The notes: generated by a model from the sequence alone, not told the origin. Positions 36,273 through 46,061 are shown, counted from the first letter of the stretch. The stretch: DNA of 64,000 nucleotides from Thalassolituus maritimus (GCA_913019975.1 CAJWBH010000008.1:1-64000); one strand, 5' to 3'. Numbers and translations are program-made.

Positions 36273-36500
36273 TCAGAAGCTGAAACCTACACCAAGATTG
36301 TAACCAGTGGCGCTCAATTCACCAGCGGTTTCCTGACGGAAGTAATCAGCTTTCAGAACTGCAGTATCAGCCAGCCAGTAGTTCACACCGATGTCATTCT
36401 GAGTTTTCAGTTCATCAATCTGAGCTTGTGTTGCAGCATCCGCCGCATAGGTCATGTTAGACAGAGCGATAGCGGTGCCAAGCACAGCGAGCTTTTTCAT
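36273..36500 (-). pseudogene. Porin remnant: signal peptide fused to last beta strands
   Basis: The 75-residue product starts with an export signal (MKKLAVLGTAIALSNMTYAADAA) and a short coiled segment (ATQAQIDELKTQ) typical of the N-terminus of OprP/O-like porins. It then moves directly into what looks like the last two beta strands of a barrel (NDIGVNYWLADTAVLKADYF ... YNLGVGFSF), ending in Phe. The several hundred residues of barrel expected between are missing and the frame is open, so I read it as an in-frame internal deletion. The alternative is a genuine tiny outer-membrane protein. ATG at 36500 is preferred over an upstream start that lacks a signal peptide. Confidence 0.65.
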
Positions 36501-36797
36501 CTGGGATCTCCAAATTAAGGTCATCAATTTCATCAGGTTGTTCGATTGCGACAGGAAAGATACCCGAATGCACAATACAAAAGCAAATGCTACAGATTAC
36601 TATTAACAAGAGTATTTCATTACTGTATACAATCGCATTTGTCGGTTTTATACAGTCACCGTACTGCACTACCCCAAGCAACGAAGGTTGAGCCTTACTC
36701 TTCAGACGGCAGAACTCCCATCGACCGGTTCAATCAGGTAAACTCCTGAGTCATAGAATTTGCGAATCCACGCCACGAATCAGGCCTAATACAGCAC
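36501..36797. promoter_or_regulatory. Divergent intergenic region between porin remnant and leuS
   Basis: The 297-base spacer must hold promoters for both directions. Two TATACA sequences occur at 36626 and 36649, 23 bp apart, resembling the LitR-type sites elsewhere in the window but with T rather than G inside and with weaker flanks. I see no strong terminator or other gene. Confidence 0.3.
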
Positions 36798-39383
36798 ATG
36801 ACCATGCAAGAGACTTATCAGCCCCAAACCATTGAATCTGCCGTTCAGAGTCACTGGGAAGAAAATCAGGTATTTAAAGCCGTAGTCGACAGCAACAAAG
36901 AAAAATTCTACTGCCTGTCGATGTTCCCTTATCCAAGCGGACGGCTACACATGGGGCATGTGCGTAATTACACCATCGGTGATGTGATCTCGCGCTATCA
37001 GCGCATGCAAGGCAAAAACGTGATGCAGCCAATGGGTTGGGATGCGTTCGGTCTGCCCGCTGAAAATGCCGCGATCAAACATCAGGTCGCGCCAGCAAAA
37101 TGGACCAAAGAAAACATCGCCTACATGAAAGGTCAGCTGAAATCGCTGGGTTTTGGTTACGACTGGGACCGTGAACTGGCCACCTGCGACCCTGAATACT
37201 ACCGCTGGGAACAGTGGTTCTTCACCACTCTGATCGACAAGGGTCTGGCGTACAAGAAAGTTTCTGCCGTGAACTGGTGTCCGAACGATCAGACCGTACT
37301 GGCGAACGAACAGGTCATCGATGGCTGCTGCTGGCGCTGTGACACCGTGGTTGAGCGCAAAGAAATTCCGCAGTGGTTTATCCGCATTACCGATTATGCG
37401 GAAGAGCTCCTGAACGATCTGGACCAGCTGGATGGCTGGCCAGATCAGGTGAAGGCCATGCAACGCAACTGGATCGGCAAATCCCGTGGCATCCAGATGA
37501 CATTTGGTCTTAAAGATCGAGCAGACAGCCTTGAGATCTACACTACCCGTCCGGACACCCTGATGGGCGTGAGCTACGTTGCCGTCGCGGCGGGCCACCC
37601 TCTGGCGAAAGAAGCCGCCGAGAACAATCCTGAGCTCGCGGCGTTCATCGACGAGTGCAGCAAGTCCGGTACCGCTGAAGCCGACGTTGCCACCGCCGAG
37701 AAGAAAGGTCTGGCCACCGGTTTCACTGCCATTCACCCAATTTCCGGCAAAGAAGTCCCTGTCTGGGTCGCGAACTTCGTACTGATGGAATTCGGCACCG
37801 GTGCCGTAATGGCCGTGCCCGCGCACGACCAGCGCGACTGGGAGTTTGCAACCAAATACGGTATTGAGATCCAACAAGTCATCGAACCTGCCAACGGTGA
37901 AGAGATTGATCTGAGCAAAGAAGCCTTTACCGAAAAAGGCACCCTGGTCAATTCTGGTGAATTCGACGGTCTGAGTTTTGAATCAGCCTTTGATGCCATT
38001 GCAGAGAAACTCAAAAGCGAAGGCAAAGGCGAAATCAAAGTTAATTACCGCCTGCGCGACTGGGGGGTCAGCCGTCAGCGCTACTGGGGTGCGCCAATTC
38101 CAGTGATCCGTACACAGGACGGCGACACTGTTCCAGCGCCGGAGAGCCACCAGCCGGTGATTCTGCCGACCGACGTAGTGATGGACGGCGTGAATTCGCC
38201 GATCAAGAACAATCCTGAATTCGAGAACATCGAACTCGACGGTCAACCGGCATTCCGCGAAACCGACACCTTCGATACCTTTATGGAATCGTCCTGGTAC
38301 TACGCGCGTTACTGCTCACCGCAGGACGACACCCAGATGCTGGACCCGAAAGAAGCCAACTACTGGCTCCCGGTTGACCAGTACATTGGTGGTATTGAGC
38401 ACGCGATTCTGCACCTGCTGTACGCGCGTTTCTTTCACAAGCTGCTGCGCGATGCGGGTCTGGTGAACTGCGACGAGCCGTTCAAAAACCTGCTGACCCA
38501 AGGCATGGTACTGGCCGAAGCCTTCTCCTACACCACGGAAAACGGCGCCAAAGAATGGGTTAACCCACTCGACGTGACCGTTGAGCGTGACGAGAAAGGC
38601 CGCGTTACCGGTGCCAAACGTACCGAAGACGGTCTGGAGCTGACGGCAGCGGGCATGAGCAAAATGTCCAAGTCGAAAAACAACGGCGTTGACCCTCAGG
38701 AAGCCATTAAGCAGTACGGTGCCGACACCGTGCGCCTGTACACCATGTTTGCCGCGCCGCCGGAACAAACACTCGAGTGGTCTGACTCTGGCGTTCAGGG
38801 CGCCCAGCGCTTCCTGCAGCGTGTATGGCGCTTAAGCTATGAGCTGTTGCAACAAGCAGATCGTGGCGACATCGCTCAACTGAACAAAGATGAAAAAGAC
38901 GCACGCCGCAAAGTGCATGAAACCATTCAGAAAGTGAGCGACGATGTAGGCCGTCGTTACAGCTTCAATACTGGCATTGCTGCAGTGATGGAATTGATCA
39001 ACACCCTGCAGAAGCAGAAACTCGATAGCGCTGGTGCTCGTGCTGTCGTCACCGAAGGTCTGGACGCCGTGGTGCGCATGCTGTCACCGATTGCTCCGCA
39101 CATTGCCCAGTCTTTGTGGGAGGCCTTTGGCAATGACGGTCTGGTTCTGGATGCGCCGTGGCCGGTAGTCGATAAAAAAGCACTGGAAAAAGACAGTATC
39201 CTGCTGATCGTTCAGGTGAACGGTAAAGTGCGTGCCAAACTGGAAGCGCCCGCTACCGCGAGCAAAGACGAACTCGAAGCCATGGCGATGGCAGACGACA
39301 GCGTTAAAGCCCAGATTGACGGTAAAACCGTACGAAAAGTTATCGTTGTGCCAGGAAAATTAGTCAACATCGTTGCTAATTAA
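36798..39383 (+). CDS. leuS: Leucyl-tRNA synthetase
   Basis: LeuRS charges tRNA-Leu. The class I HIGH motif appears as [16 protein letters not shown] and the KMSKS loop as [14 protein letters not shown]. The CP1 editing domain lies between about 225 and 420 ([21 protein letters not shown]). Its 861 aa match the E. coli enzyme. It begins the leuS-lptE-holA group, but a dispersed repeat lies between leuS and lptE. Codon use is highly regular, as expected for a highly expressed gene. Confidence 0.98.
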   Translation: MTMQETYQPQTIESAVQSHWEENQVFKAVVDSNKEKFYCLSMFPYPSGRLHMGHVRNYTIGDVISRYQRMQGKNVMQPMGWDAFGLPAENAAIKHQVAPAKWTKENIAYMKGQLKSLGFGYDWDRELATCDPEYYRWEQWFFTTLIDKGLAYKKVSAVNWCPNDQTVLANEQVIDGCCWRCDTVVERKEIPQWFIRITDYAEELLNDLDQLDGWPDQVKAMQRNWIGKSRGIQMTFGLKDRADSLEIYTTRPDTLMGVSYVAVAAGHPLAKEAAENNPELAAFIDECSKSGTAEADVATAEKKGLATGFTAIHPISGKEVPVWVANFVLMEFGTGAVMAVPAHDQRDWEFATKYGIEIQQVIEPANGEEIDLSKEAFTEKGTLVNSGEFDGLSFESAFDAIAEKLKSEGKGEIKVNYRLRDWGVSRQRYWGAPIPVIRTQDGDTVPAPESHQPVILPTDVVMDGVNSPIKNNPEFENIELDGQPAFRETDTFDTFMESSWYYARYCSPQDDTQMLDPKEANYWLPVDQYIGGIEHAILHLLYARFFHKLLRDAGLVNCDEPFKNLLTQGMVLAEAFSYTTENGAKEWVNPLDVTVERDEKGRVTGAKRTEDGLELTAAGMSKMSKSKNNGVDPQEAIKQYGADTVRLYTMFAAPPEQTLEWSDSGVQGAQRFLQRVWRLSYELLQQADRGDIAQLNKDEKDARRKVHETIQKVSDDVGRRYSFNTGIAAVMELINTLQKQKLDSAGARAVVTEGLDAVVRMLSPIAPHIAQSLWEAFGNDGLVLDAPWPVVDKKALEKDSILLIVQVNGKVRAKLEAPATASKDELEAMAMADDSVKAQIDGKTVRKVIVVPGKLVNIVAN

Positions 39384-39386
39384 TGG

Positions 39387-39491
39387 AGCTAGCTGCGTTG
39401 CTCTGGCGGTGTTAAAAACCAGATTAAAATGCTCATTTATGACGTATAAACTGCGCTTTCAATCTGGTTTTTGCCTTGCCATAGCGGCCTC
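39387..39491. repeat. Dispersed intergenic repeat, copy 2 (inverted relative to copy 1)
   Basis: Read on the minus strand this region matches the element at 21310-21456 over the core (AGTTTATACGTCATAAATGA) and flanks (GGCAAGGCAAAAAC, CAACGCAGCTAG). The inner stem AAAAACCAGATT (39414-39425) pairs perfectly with AATCTGGTTTTT (39461-39472) over 12 bp. Copy 1 has a different but equally perfect pair, so the stem is kept by compensating change. It separates leuS from lptE. The outer terminal repeats of copy 1 are not seen here. Confidence 0.75.
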
Positions 39492-39561
39492 GCTGACGCT
39501 CCCGAAGCACTGAGTCCGGTTAAAAACATAGCCTTCAGGGTTTCTATTTTTCGGAATTAAT

Positions 39562-40026
39562 ATGCGCCACCTGATTTTCTTATTGTCACTCACTCTGATC
39601 GCCAGCTGCGGCTGGCAACTCAGGGGTGTTTCGGAGCTGCCAGAAGGCTTCCGTATTATTCACGTAAGTGGTGGCCCTCAGGGCATTCGTGAACAGCTAG
39701 TGCAGCGCCTTCGCTTTAATGACGTTGTTGTACCCGAACGAGCACTCGACGCACCTGCTCAGATTGAAATTAACGAATACTCCGTAGAGCGGCGTACTCT
39801 GACAGTAAATAGCGTTGGCCAGATTGCTGAATACGAGTTCAACGCATTACTTGATGTGACCGTAATCCGTGGAGAAGAGACGTATCAATTTGTCACAGAA
39901 TCCCGGCGCACTCTGAGTAATGACGTCAACAACGTCGTTGCCACACAGCAAGAAGAACGACAGTTGCGCGATGCGCTGGATTCAGACTTGCTCAGTCGCT
40001 TGATGCGCCGTCTGGAACGCCTGTAA
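39562..40026 (+). CDS. lptE: LPS-assembly lipoprotein LptE
   Basis: The lipobox LIASC (Cys16) marks an outer-membrane lipoprotein, followed by GWQLRG, the common start of mature LptE. LptE plugs the LptD barrel and helps deliver LPS to the surface. The 154 aa are typical. It overlaps holA by one base (TAATG). Confidence 0.92.
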   Translation: MRHLIFLLSLTLIASCGWQLRGVSELPEGFRIIHVSGGPQGIREQLVQRLRFNDVVVPERALDAPAQIEINEYSVERRTLTVNSVGQIAEYEFNALLDVTVIRGEETYQFVTESRRTLSNDVNNVVATQQEERQLRDALDSDLLSRLMRRLERL

Positions 40027-41042
40027 TGAAATTACGTCAGGATCAGTTAGGGCCGCATCTCGCCAAAGAACTGGCTCCCTGCTACCTGATTTCAGGCGAT
40101 GACCCGTTACTGGTCATGGAGGCTTGCGACGATATACGCAAAGCCGTCAAACAACAGGGCATTGATGAGCGCGAACTGTTTCATGCGGAAGCCGGTTTCG
40201 AATGGCGCACTCTGAGAGAAGAAGCGTCAGCCATGTCTCTGTTCTCCAGTCGTCGCCTGCTGGAACTACGCATCCCCAATGGTAAGCCTTCCGACAAAGG
40301 GGAGACGATTAAGGATCTTGCCGAGCATCCGTCGCCCGACAATATTGTGCTGATCATCTGCCCAAGACTCGATGCTAAGACGCAGAAAACCGCCTGGTAT
40401 AAAGCGATTGAGAAACATGGTGTTGTACTGCCCATCTGGCCCATCGAGCGAAATCAGTACCCTGGCTGGCTGAAACGTCGCTTCCAGATGGCAGGGCTCC
40501 AGGCTGACCAGGCTGCCGTTTCTGCACTTGCTCACCAGACAGAGGGCAACTTACTGGCCGCAGTTCAGGAAATCGAAAAACTGCGGATGCTGGGCGAAAC
40601 TAACGTCAGCGAAGAGCTTATTATGCAGAGTGCGGGCGACAGCTCCCGCTTCGATGCGTTCGGGCTGGCAGATGCCTGCCTGATGGGAAAGCTGGGCGAG
40701 GCAAACCGTATGCTGGGTCACCTGCGTTCTGAGGGGCACGAGCCGATTATGGTGTTGGGCGCCCTGACCCGGAAGATCAGGCAACTGATTGCATTAAAGC
40801 CCTGTCAGGGGGCACAAGCACTCTCCGAGGGTTTCCGGTCTCAGGGCGTCTGGCCAAGACAGCAGGCCCCTTATAAAGCAGCCCTTCAACGTCTGTCGAT
40901 GAAAGATCTCCACAGAGCACTGAGCACTGCGGCAGAAGCAGACCTGGCCGCCAAAGGCAGCGGCGACGACGCTTGGCTCAAAATGGGGCAAATAGTCATT
41001 ATCCTATCAGGTCAGGCAGACAAACTCTTTACATTGACCTGA
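40026..41042 (+). CDS. holA: DNA polymerase III subunit delta
   Basis: HolA opens the beta clamp in the clamp loader. The N-terminus reads CYLISGDDPLLVMEACDDIRK, and the middle has EGNLLAAVQEIEKL and SRFDAFGLADACLMG, standard for the delta subunit. The 338 aa are normal. It is translationally coupled to lptE, as in most gammaproteobacteria. Confidence 0.95.
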   Translation: MKLRQDQLGPHLAKELAPCYLISGDDPLLVMEACDDIRKAVKQQGIDERELFHAEAGFEWRTLREEASAMSLFSSRRLLELRIPNGKPSDKGETIKDLAEHPSPDNIVLIICPRLDAKTQKTAWYKAIEKHGVVLPIWPIERNQYPGWLKRRFQMAGLQADQAAVSALAHQTEGNLLAAVQEIEKLRMLGETNVSEELIMQSAGDSSRFDAFGLADACLMGKLGEANRMLGHLRSEGHEPIMVLGALTRKIRQLIALKPCQGAQALSEGFRSQGVWPRQQAPYKAALQRLSMKDLHRALSTAAEADLAAKGSGDDAWLKMGQIVIILSGQADKLFTLT

Positions 41043-41219
41043 AAAGAACCGTTAGCTCAGTCACACTTTTTTCCGATTGCCGCTGCCATACTCTCCTGAG
41101 TGATCCAATCAGCCTGAATTTGTACTCTGCCAGTCATATGGCTCACGACGACTAATCACGCGTCATGATATCGACAGAATTTGGCAATTAAGATTTCGGA
41201 AGTGTAGCCAGTGCCGTCA

Positions 41220-41264
41220 TACCGGATTCATAATCCGGTAAAAAATAAGCGGTTTCAAAACCGC
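41220..41264 (+). promoter_or_regulatory. Two consecutive hairpins in the leader of the 41284 gene
   Basis: TACCGGATT-CAT-AATCCGGTA (41220-41240) and GCGGTT-TCAA-AACCGC (41249-41264) lie just before the ribosome site of the next gene. Neither is followed by a T-run. Together they could be an attenuator-like leader or binding sites; they do not form a complete tRNA. Confidence 0.45.
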
Positions 41265-41283
41265 GTGTCTGATGGAGATTAAA

Positions 41284-41880
41284 ATGAACACAGTAGCCCA
41301 GCAGCAGAACAGCGATCTCGTATGGGATCTTGAGAAACTCAATCAGCACAAACGTGCGATGAATTTCGTAAAGCAGTTCGAAAACCGCTTCTGTGTATTC
41401 TCAACTTCCGTACGTCAGCTTTACACCAATTACAGTATTTTCTTCCCGGAAGAAGCACACCGCCAGATGGTGATTCTTCCAGATCCTTACGCCTTTCACG
41501 ATACCTTCAGCCACCTGAACCCTGATGCTGTCAGTGCCACAGGCCTGCATGTCATTCCGGGTAACCTGATAGGCAAGCAAGGCTTGTATCTGGTGATTTC
41601 TCACAAGGATAAGAAGGTTCGCTCGGTGCCTATTCCGTTCCAGGAAGGTATGCGTCAGATTCTTCGCCGAACAAACAGCGACGATCCTTTCCTGCCCGTA
41701 TTGATGAAAGGTGACCTACGTGAGTTCAACGACAAACTGCCGTGCCTGCACTTGCATCGTCTGCGTCTGAGCGAACTGTCTGGGCTGTCATCTCTGGAGC
41801 GTGAAAGTATCCGCAGCCTGATCACAGATAAGCTGATGGATCTCTACCAGAAGTCTGCGACTTTCAACACCGGCAGCTGA
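41284..41880 (+). CDS. Conserved hypothetical protein, 198 aa
   Basis: I do not recognise this protein. It has no signal peptide or membrane segment. The sequence is mixed alpha/beta with a well-ordered look (YSIFFPEEAHRQMVILPD, LRLSELSGLSSLERESIRSLITDKLMDLYQK). The ATG at 41284 has TGGAGA at good spacing; an upstream in-frame ATG at 41272 overlaps that ribosome site. It stands alone after holA and is preceded by two hairpins. Confidence 0.65.
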   Translation: MNTVAQQQNSDLVWDLEKLNQHKRAMNFVKQFENRFCVFSTSVRQLYTNYSIFFPEEAHRQMVILPDPYAFHDTFSHLNPDAVSATGLHVIPGNLIGKQGLYLVISHKDKKVRSVPIPFQEGMRQILRRTNSDDPFLPVLMKGDLREFNDKLPCLHLHRLRLSELSGLSSLERESIRSLITDKLMDLYQKSATFNTGS

Positions 41881-41897
41881 CCCAAAAGTCTGAAATC

Positions 41898-42734
41898 TCA
41901 GGCGGTTTCTTTCGATGGGTCGTGGTAATAGGCCCGAACCAGACGCGCTAACCCTTGTCGCCACGCCTTATTCTTAATCCCAAACGTGTGGAACAGAGAC
42001 GTGTGATCAGCAATAGGTACCCACACCTCCGGTGTCATACCCCCCTCCTGAGTAGTCAGTTCTACGGCCGTCAAATCCTCAAACTGACGCGCCTCTGCCA
42101 GCAAGGCTTCTGCAAAGGTGTATGATGAAACCGGCTCAACGCCAGAAAAATGATAAGTTCCCCAGAGATCCTCTGCGAGATGAATCTGACGAAGCATCGC
42201 CAACACCACGATCGCAACATCGTCGACGGGGGTCGGTTCAAACTCACGCTGCATATCTAACGCCAGCGACGGCTCTGAGCGGATGACGCTGAGAATACGA
42301 CTGGCAAAGTCGCTGCCATCGAGCGTTAGCAACTGCCCAACTCGAAGAATAATATGCTGAGGGTTCTCGGCCACCAGTATTTCCAGCTCAGCAAAAGCTG
42401 AGCTCAATTCACTGGTATTGTCGGCAGGTGACTGCTCCTTCACTGTTTCTTTGCTGCCCAGGTATCGATGCAAGGTGGAGAGCAACACCACCAGAGCACC
42501 CTCTTCCTGGGCCCGGCCAATCCAGAATTTAGCAGACTCAAAATCGGTAGTTTCATTCAGCGCTGGCGAAATTACGTACACCGGTCGGGCACTGGACTGC
42601 AACATCGGACGCTCAGTACTGGCAATAGACACGCCGCGATGAATGAGATTCTGTTCTGCCAGATAGCGACAGAGATAACGACCTATTGGGCGGTCTGCAC
42701 CAATGACGTGGGTGTGAAAACTACTGATAGCCAA
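41898..42734 (-). CDS. NAD(P)-dependent epimerase/RmlD-like protein
   Basis: The protein resembles RmlD-type sugar-nucleotide reductases: HVIGADRPIGRYLCRYL stands where the dinucleotide motif occurs, and ILRVGQLLTLDGSDFASRIL with FEPTPVDDVAIVVLAML fits the substrate domain. The glycine-rich motif is altered (GADRPIG), so cofactor binding is uncertain. The 278 aa are usual. No polysaccharide genes are adjacent. Confidence 0.6.
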   Translation of the reverse strand: MAISSFHTHVIGADRPIGRYLCRYLAEQNLIHRGVSIASTERPMLQSSARPVYVISPALNETTDFESAKFWIGRAQEEGALVVLLSTLHRYLGSKETVKEQSPADNTSELSSAFAELEILVAENPQHIILRVGQLLTLDGSDFASRILSVIRSEPSLALDMQREFEPTPVDDVAIVVLAMLRQIHLAEDLWGTYHFSGVEPVSSYTFAEALLAEARQFEDLTAVELTTQEGGMTPEVWVPIADHTSLFHTFGIKNKAWRQGLARLVRAYYHDPSKETA

Positions 42735-42803
42735 GTGCGTATTCCGAGTATGGAGTTCAAAAAAGCAAGGTTACCACTGCAATCCTTAGACAGCACGCGG
42801 GAT

Positions 42804-43175
42804 TTAATCGACGGCCAGTGACAATTCACAGATCACATTCTGATTCCGTAATGCATCATTTCTGTTGGGATACATGCGAACGTCGTTGAGGCCGATAAGT
42901 AGAGCGAGACCTCCAGTAAGGCCGACAAACCCGGCTCTGTGCTCTTCAATAAACGGGGAATGTAACGCTAGTCCTTGTGCAAGCGCTTCATTGCGTACCA
43001 TGCCTCCAGCCAAGGGATCTACGCAATCTCCCGGGCGACGAAATAGAGCGATCGACTGTGGACTGATGACAAGAGCATTGCCATTGACCAGCTCAGCCTC
43101 AGCCACAGGCGTACCATCTACCAGGGTCAGAAGCTTCCAGGCACGGATCAGATCAGATGAATTTTCAATAATCAT
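42804..43175 (-). CDS. Hypothetical protein, 123 aa
   Basis: I do not recognise a family. The ATG at 43175 is chosen over the TTG two codons upstream. The sequence has no signal peptide; hydrophobic residues are clustered around FVGLTGGLALLIGLNDV. Adjacent genes in the same direction are a small zinc protein upstream and the RmlD-like gene downstream, with no clear shared pathway. Confidence 0.55.
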   Translation of the reverse strand: MIIENSSDLIRAWKLLTLVDGTPVAEAELVNGNALVISPQSIALFRRPGDCVDPLAGGMVRNEALAQGLALHSPFIEEHRAGFVGLTGGLALLIGLNDVRMYPNRNDALRNQNVICELSLAVD

Positions 43176-43226
43176 AGACAAAAATGGCGACTTAAAAGTC
43201 GCCAGTGTACCCCACCCGAAAGCCCC

Positions 43227-43478
43227 TCAGAAGAGCTCAATTTCGCTGTCACCGCCGCCCTCGTCTCTGCGGCGCCGATCGTTGACTTCAGCAAGCACCA
43301 TATCCTGCAGGTCCAGAAGCTCATCATCGGTAAGCTGACTGATATCCAGAGCCTGAAACGTACGCGCTAATGCCGCCTGCGCCTGATAACAATGCTGGTG
43401 GGCTGGGCCGCTACCCGGGACCGTAACACCACTGGTGCCGAATACGGGCTTTTTGCAATACACACAATTGAGTGACAT
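43227..43478 (-). CDS. Small zinc-ribbon protein (CxxC...HxHC)
   Basis: Cys5-x2-Cys8 and His27-x-His29-Cys30 form a likely zinc site resembling short LIM/DUF2175-like ribbons. The C-terminal half is a charged helix (LTDDELLDLQDMVLAEVNDRR) that may bind a partner. A GGAGA ribosome site lies in a 5-bp hairpin (43482-43495, TCTCC-TTCG-GGAGA), which could lower translation. No known function. Confidence 0.65.
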   Translation of the reverse strand: MSLNCVYCKKPVFGTSGVTVPGSGPAHQHCYQAQAALARTFQALDISQLTDDELLDLQDMVLAEVNDRRRRDEGGGDSEIELF

Positions 43479-43584
43479 AACTCTCCTTCGGGAGAAGTTG
43501 TTGACCTTCTTTGTGTGAGTATAGCCAGTGATCCCGGTTTCGCCTGCGAGGTGAGGTCAACCCCCGACCTTTACACAGTTGCAA

Positions 43585-46047
43585 CTACTCGAAATTCACC
43601 GACTTCTCAGCACGGTTGCCAAACTTATCTTCGACAACCAGCGTCCAGCGAGTACTGTTGCCAATGATCTGGCATGGCACCATAACGTGGCCAGGGTAAG
43701 ACACAAAACCATCGCAACGGTCCCCCATAACACTTTCAAGCCAGACTGACTCAATGCCGCGGCCATCATCATACGCCATGCCTGACAGCCTCTTCGTCTC
43801 ATCGAGCCATTCTATGTCACCAATCACGGGAGCATCATAATCGGGGTAATCCGATTTATCCCATGGGTCCGTACCATCCCGCGCTTCAATATCGTTACTG
43901 AAGCCATCACCATCGAGATCAGTGTCTGTATTATCTCCAATGCCGTCGCCATCAAAGTCTGCCCACTCCGTTGGGTCAGATGGAAAGGCGTCCACGTCAT
44001 TGCTGTAACCGTCATTGTCTCGGTCATCATCCAGCTCATCCGGAATACCATCACCATCGGAGTCCGGCGGTGTACTGGTGTTGTCGTATGGATCATACGA
44101 TAGTTCGCGCTCATAGCGATTAATGATGCCATCACCATCAATATCCGGGTCACTGTTATCGCCAGTGCCATCACCGTCCGTGTCGCTCCATTCCTTGCGA
44201 TTCAGCGGGAATACATCGCTGCCGTTCGGGACTTCATCACCATCAATGTCTTTGTCCAGGGCATCTGGAATACCGTCCCTGTCCATGTCTGAAGGGACAC
44301 TTAATGGGTCTTTTGGATCTGTACCCAGCCGTACCTCATATTCATTGCTGATACCGTCGCCATCGATGTCGAGATCGATATTGTCGCCTTCGCCGTCTCC
44401 GTCAAGATCAGACCACTCAAGGGGATTATCAGGAAAAACGTCTTCCTCGTTCAGGTAGCCGTCACCATCTCTGTCCTGGTCAACAACGTCGGGGATTCCG
44501 TCGCCATCAGCATCACGAGGTACGGAGCTGGCATCTGCAGGATTCGTCCCTGCCTGTTCCTCATAGACGTTATCGATGCCATCACCGTCGCGGTCTCTGT
44601 CGCGATTATCGCCGATGCCGTCACCATCCAGATCAAACCACTCGGACGGGTCACGCGGAAAGAGATCAATATCATTGCCAATGGTGTCACCGTCGAGGTC
44701 GGTATCCAGCTCGTCCGGAATACCGTCCCCATCAAAGTCGTTCGGGACGCTGTCAGCATTGTAAGGGTCAAAGCTCAGGGTAAGCTCAAACTCGTTATTG
44801 ATGCCGTCGTTGTCGATGTCTTCATCTGAGTTGTCGCCAAGGCCATCGCCATCAAAGTCCGCCCACTCAGAGGCGTCCTCAGGGAAGGCATCGTCTTTAT
44901 TCAGATAGCTGTCACCATCAATGTCATCATCCAGTACATCAACAATGCCGTCTTTATCCAGATCACGTGGTTTACTTTCAGGATCTGAGTCATCTGAACC
45001 CGCGATCCGCTCGACTTCATTACTGAAGCCATCATTATCCCTGTCAGGGTCGCGGTTATCACCGATACCGTCACCGTCAGTGTCTACCCACTCTTCGCCA
45101 TCCGACGGGAATACATCGACACTGTTATCGACGCCGTCACCATCGAGGTCAGAGTCGAAGTAATCTGGCATGCCATCACCATCGACATCCGACGGCTTGC
45201 TATCCGGATCAAGAACGCCGGTGCCAAGATGCATTTCGAAAACGTTCGGAATACCGTCGTTATCAGCATCCGGATCTTCGTTGTCCGGGATACCATCGCC
45301 GTCGGTATCCGCCCACGCCGCACTGTTGTCCGGGTAGAGATCGACATCATTAGCAAAACCATCGCCATCACGGTCATCATCAAGGGTGTCAGGAATGCCG
45401 TCACGATCCGTATCGGCTGGCGCTGAAAAACGGTCATCCGGATCAGTACCCGCCTCCTCTTCGAAGCTATTGGCTACGCCATCACCATCACGGTCGGAGT
45501 CTGTATTGTCACCCGTTCCGTCGCGGTCAAGGTCTGACCACTCGTTTTTATCCAGCGGGAAGGCGTCGTCGACGTTAGGGACACCATCGTTATCCATATC
45601 AGGGTCAAGCAGATCTGGTATACCATCTCTGTCGCGGTCTTTCGGACGGGAGCTGGCACGCGTTGGGTCAAAGCCAAGCTTTTCCTCGTACTCGTTGCCA
45701 ACACCATCACCGTCGAGGTCCTGATCCGTATTGTCGCCTACACCATCGGCGTCCGTATCCTTCCAGTCGTTCAGGTCCTGCGGAAAGGCGTCTTTCTGAT
45801 TGGGCACTCCATCATTGTCCATATCATCATCAATGGAATCAGGAATACCATCACCATCGATGTCTGTCTGGTCAGGGACATCAGGGTCAAAACCGGCAGC
45901 CGCCTCGAGAAAGTTCGGGAGTCCATCACCATCACGGTCCGGGTCCTGAGCATCTGCGATGCCATCATTATCGAGATCATCAAGGGCCGAATGGGCAGGC
46001 AGTGACAGCGCCGCTAATATCGCCAGCGCAAGTGGTGTACGCCACAT
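43585..46047 (-). CDS. Secreted acidic thrombospondin type-3 repeat protein
   Basis: After a signal peptide (MWRTPLALAILAALSLPAHSA) comes a very acidic body built of nine supra-repeats of about 75 residues (roughly 20-735). Each contains DGDGIPD, DxDGDG..N and FP.D..EW.DxDGDG.GDN, the calcium-binding DxDxDG pattern of thrombospondin type-3 repeats. The last 85 residues form a separate domain with two cysteines (DRCDGF, VPCQI), probably an Ig-like cap. It should be a calcium-stabilised rod at the cell surface or outside the cell. No secretion system gene adjoins it. Confidence 0.88.
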   Translation of the reverse strand: MWRTPLALAILAALSLPAHSALDDLDNDGIADAQDPDRDGDGLPNFLEAAAGFDPDVPDQTDIDGDGIPDSIDDDMDNDGVPNQKDAFPQDLNDWKDTDADGVGDNTDQDLDGDGVGNEYEEKLGFDPTRASSRPKDRDRDGIPDLLDPDMDNDGVPNVDDAFPLDKNEWSDLDRDGTGDNTDSDRDGDGVANSFEEEAGTDPDDRFSAPADTDRDGIPDTLDDDRDGDGFANDVDLYPDNSAAWADTDGDGIPDNEDPDADNDGIPNVFEMHLGTGVLDPDSKPSDVDGDGMPDYFDSDLDGDGVDNSVDVFPSDGEEWVDTDGDGIGDNRDPDRDNDGFSNEVERIAGSDDSDPESKPRDLDKDGIVDVLDDDIDGDSYLNKDDAFPEDASEWADFDGDGLGDNSDEDIDNDGINNEFELTLSFDPYNADSVPNDFDGDGIPDELDTDLDGDTIGNDIDLFPRDPSEWFDLDGDGIGDNRDRDRDGDGIDNVYEEQAGTNPADASSVPRDADGDGIPDVVDQDRDGDGYLNEEDVFPDNPLEWSDLDGDGEGDNIDLDIDGDGISNEYEVRLGTDPKDPLSVPSDMDRDGIPDALDKDIDGDEVPNGSDVFPLNRKEWSDTDGDGTGDNSDPDIDGDGIINRYERELSYDPYDNTSTPPDSDGDGIPDELDDDRDNDGYSNDVDAFPSDPTEWADFDGDGIGDNTDTDLDGDGFSNDIEARDGTDPWDKSDYPDYDAPVIGDIEWLDETKRLSGMAYDDGRGIESVWLESVMGDRCDGFVSYPGHVMVPCQIIGNSTRWTLVVEDKFGNRAEKSVNFE

Positions 46048-46061
46048 AGTTCTTTTTATTC

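Noticed and set aside
36945-37877. 310-residue open frame antisense to leuS
   Set aside because: It mirrors leuS codons on the opposite strand; leuS is unquestionable and the antisense product matches no family pattern.
41220-41264. tRNA-like segment with CAT loop
   Set aside because: A CAT loop hairpin resembles an anticodon arm, but no acceptor stem, T arm or CCA region is present.
43596-46049. Several open frames in other phases and strands of the repeat protein gene
   Set aside because: They are low-complexity shadows (Met/Thr-rich or Ser/Pro-rich) produced by the GAT-rich repeats of the real gene.
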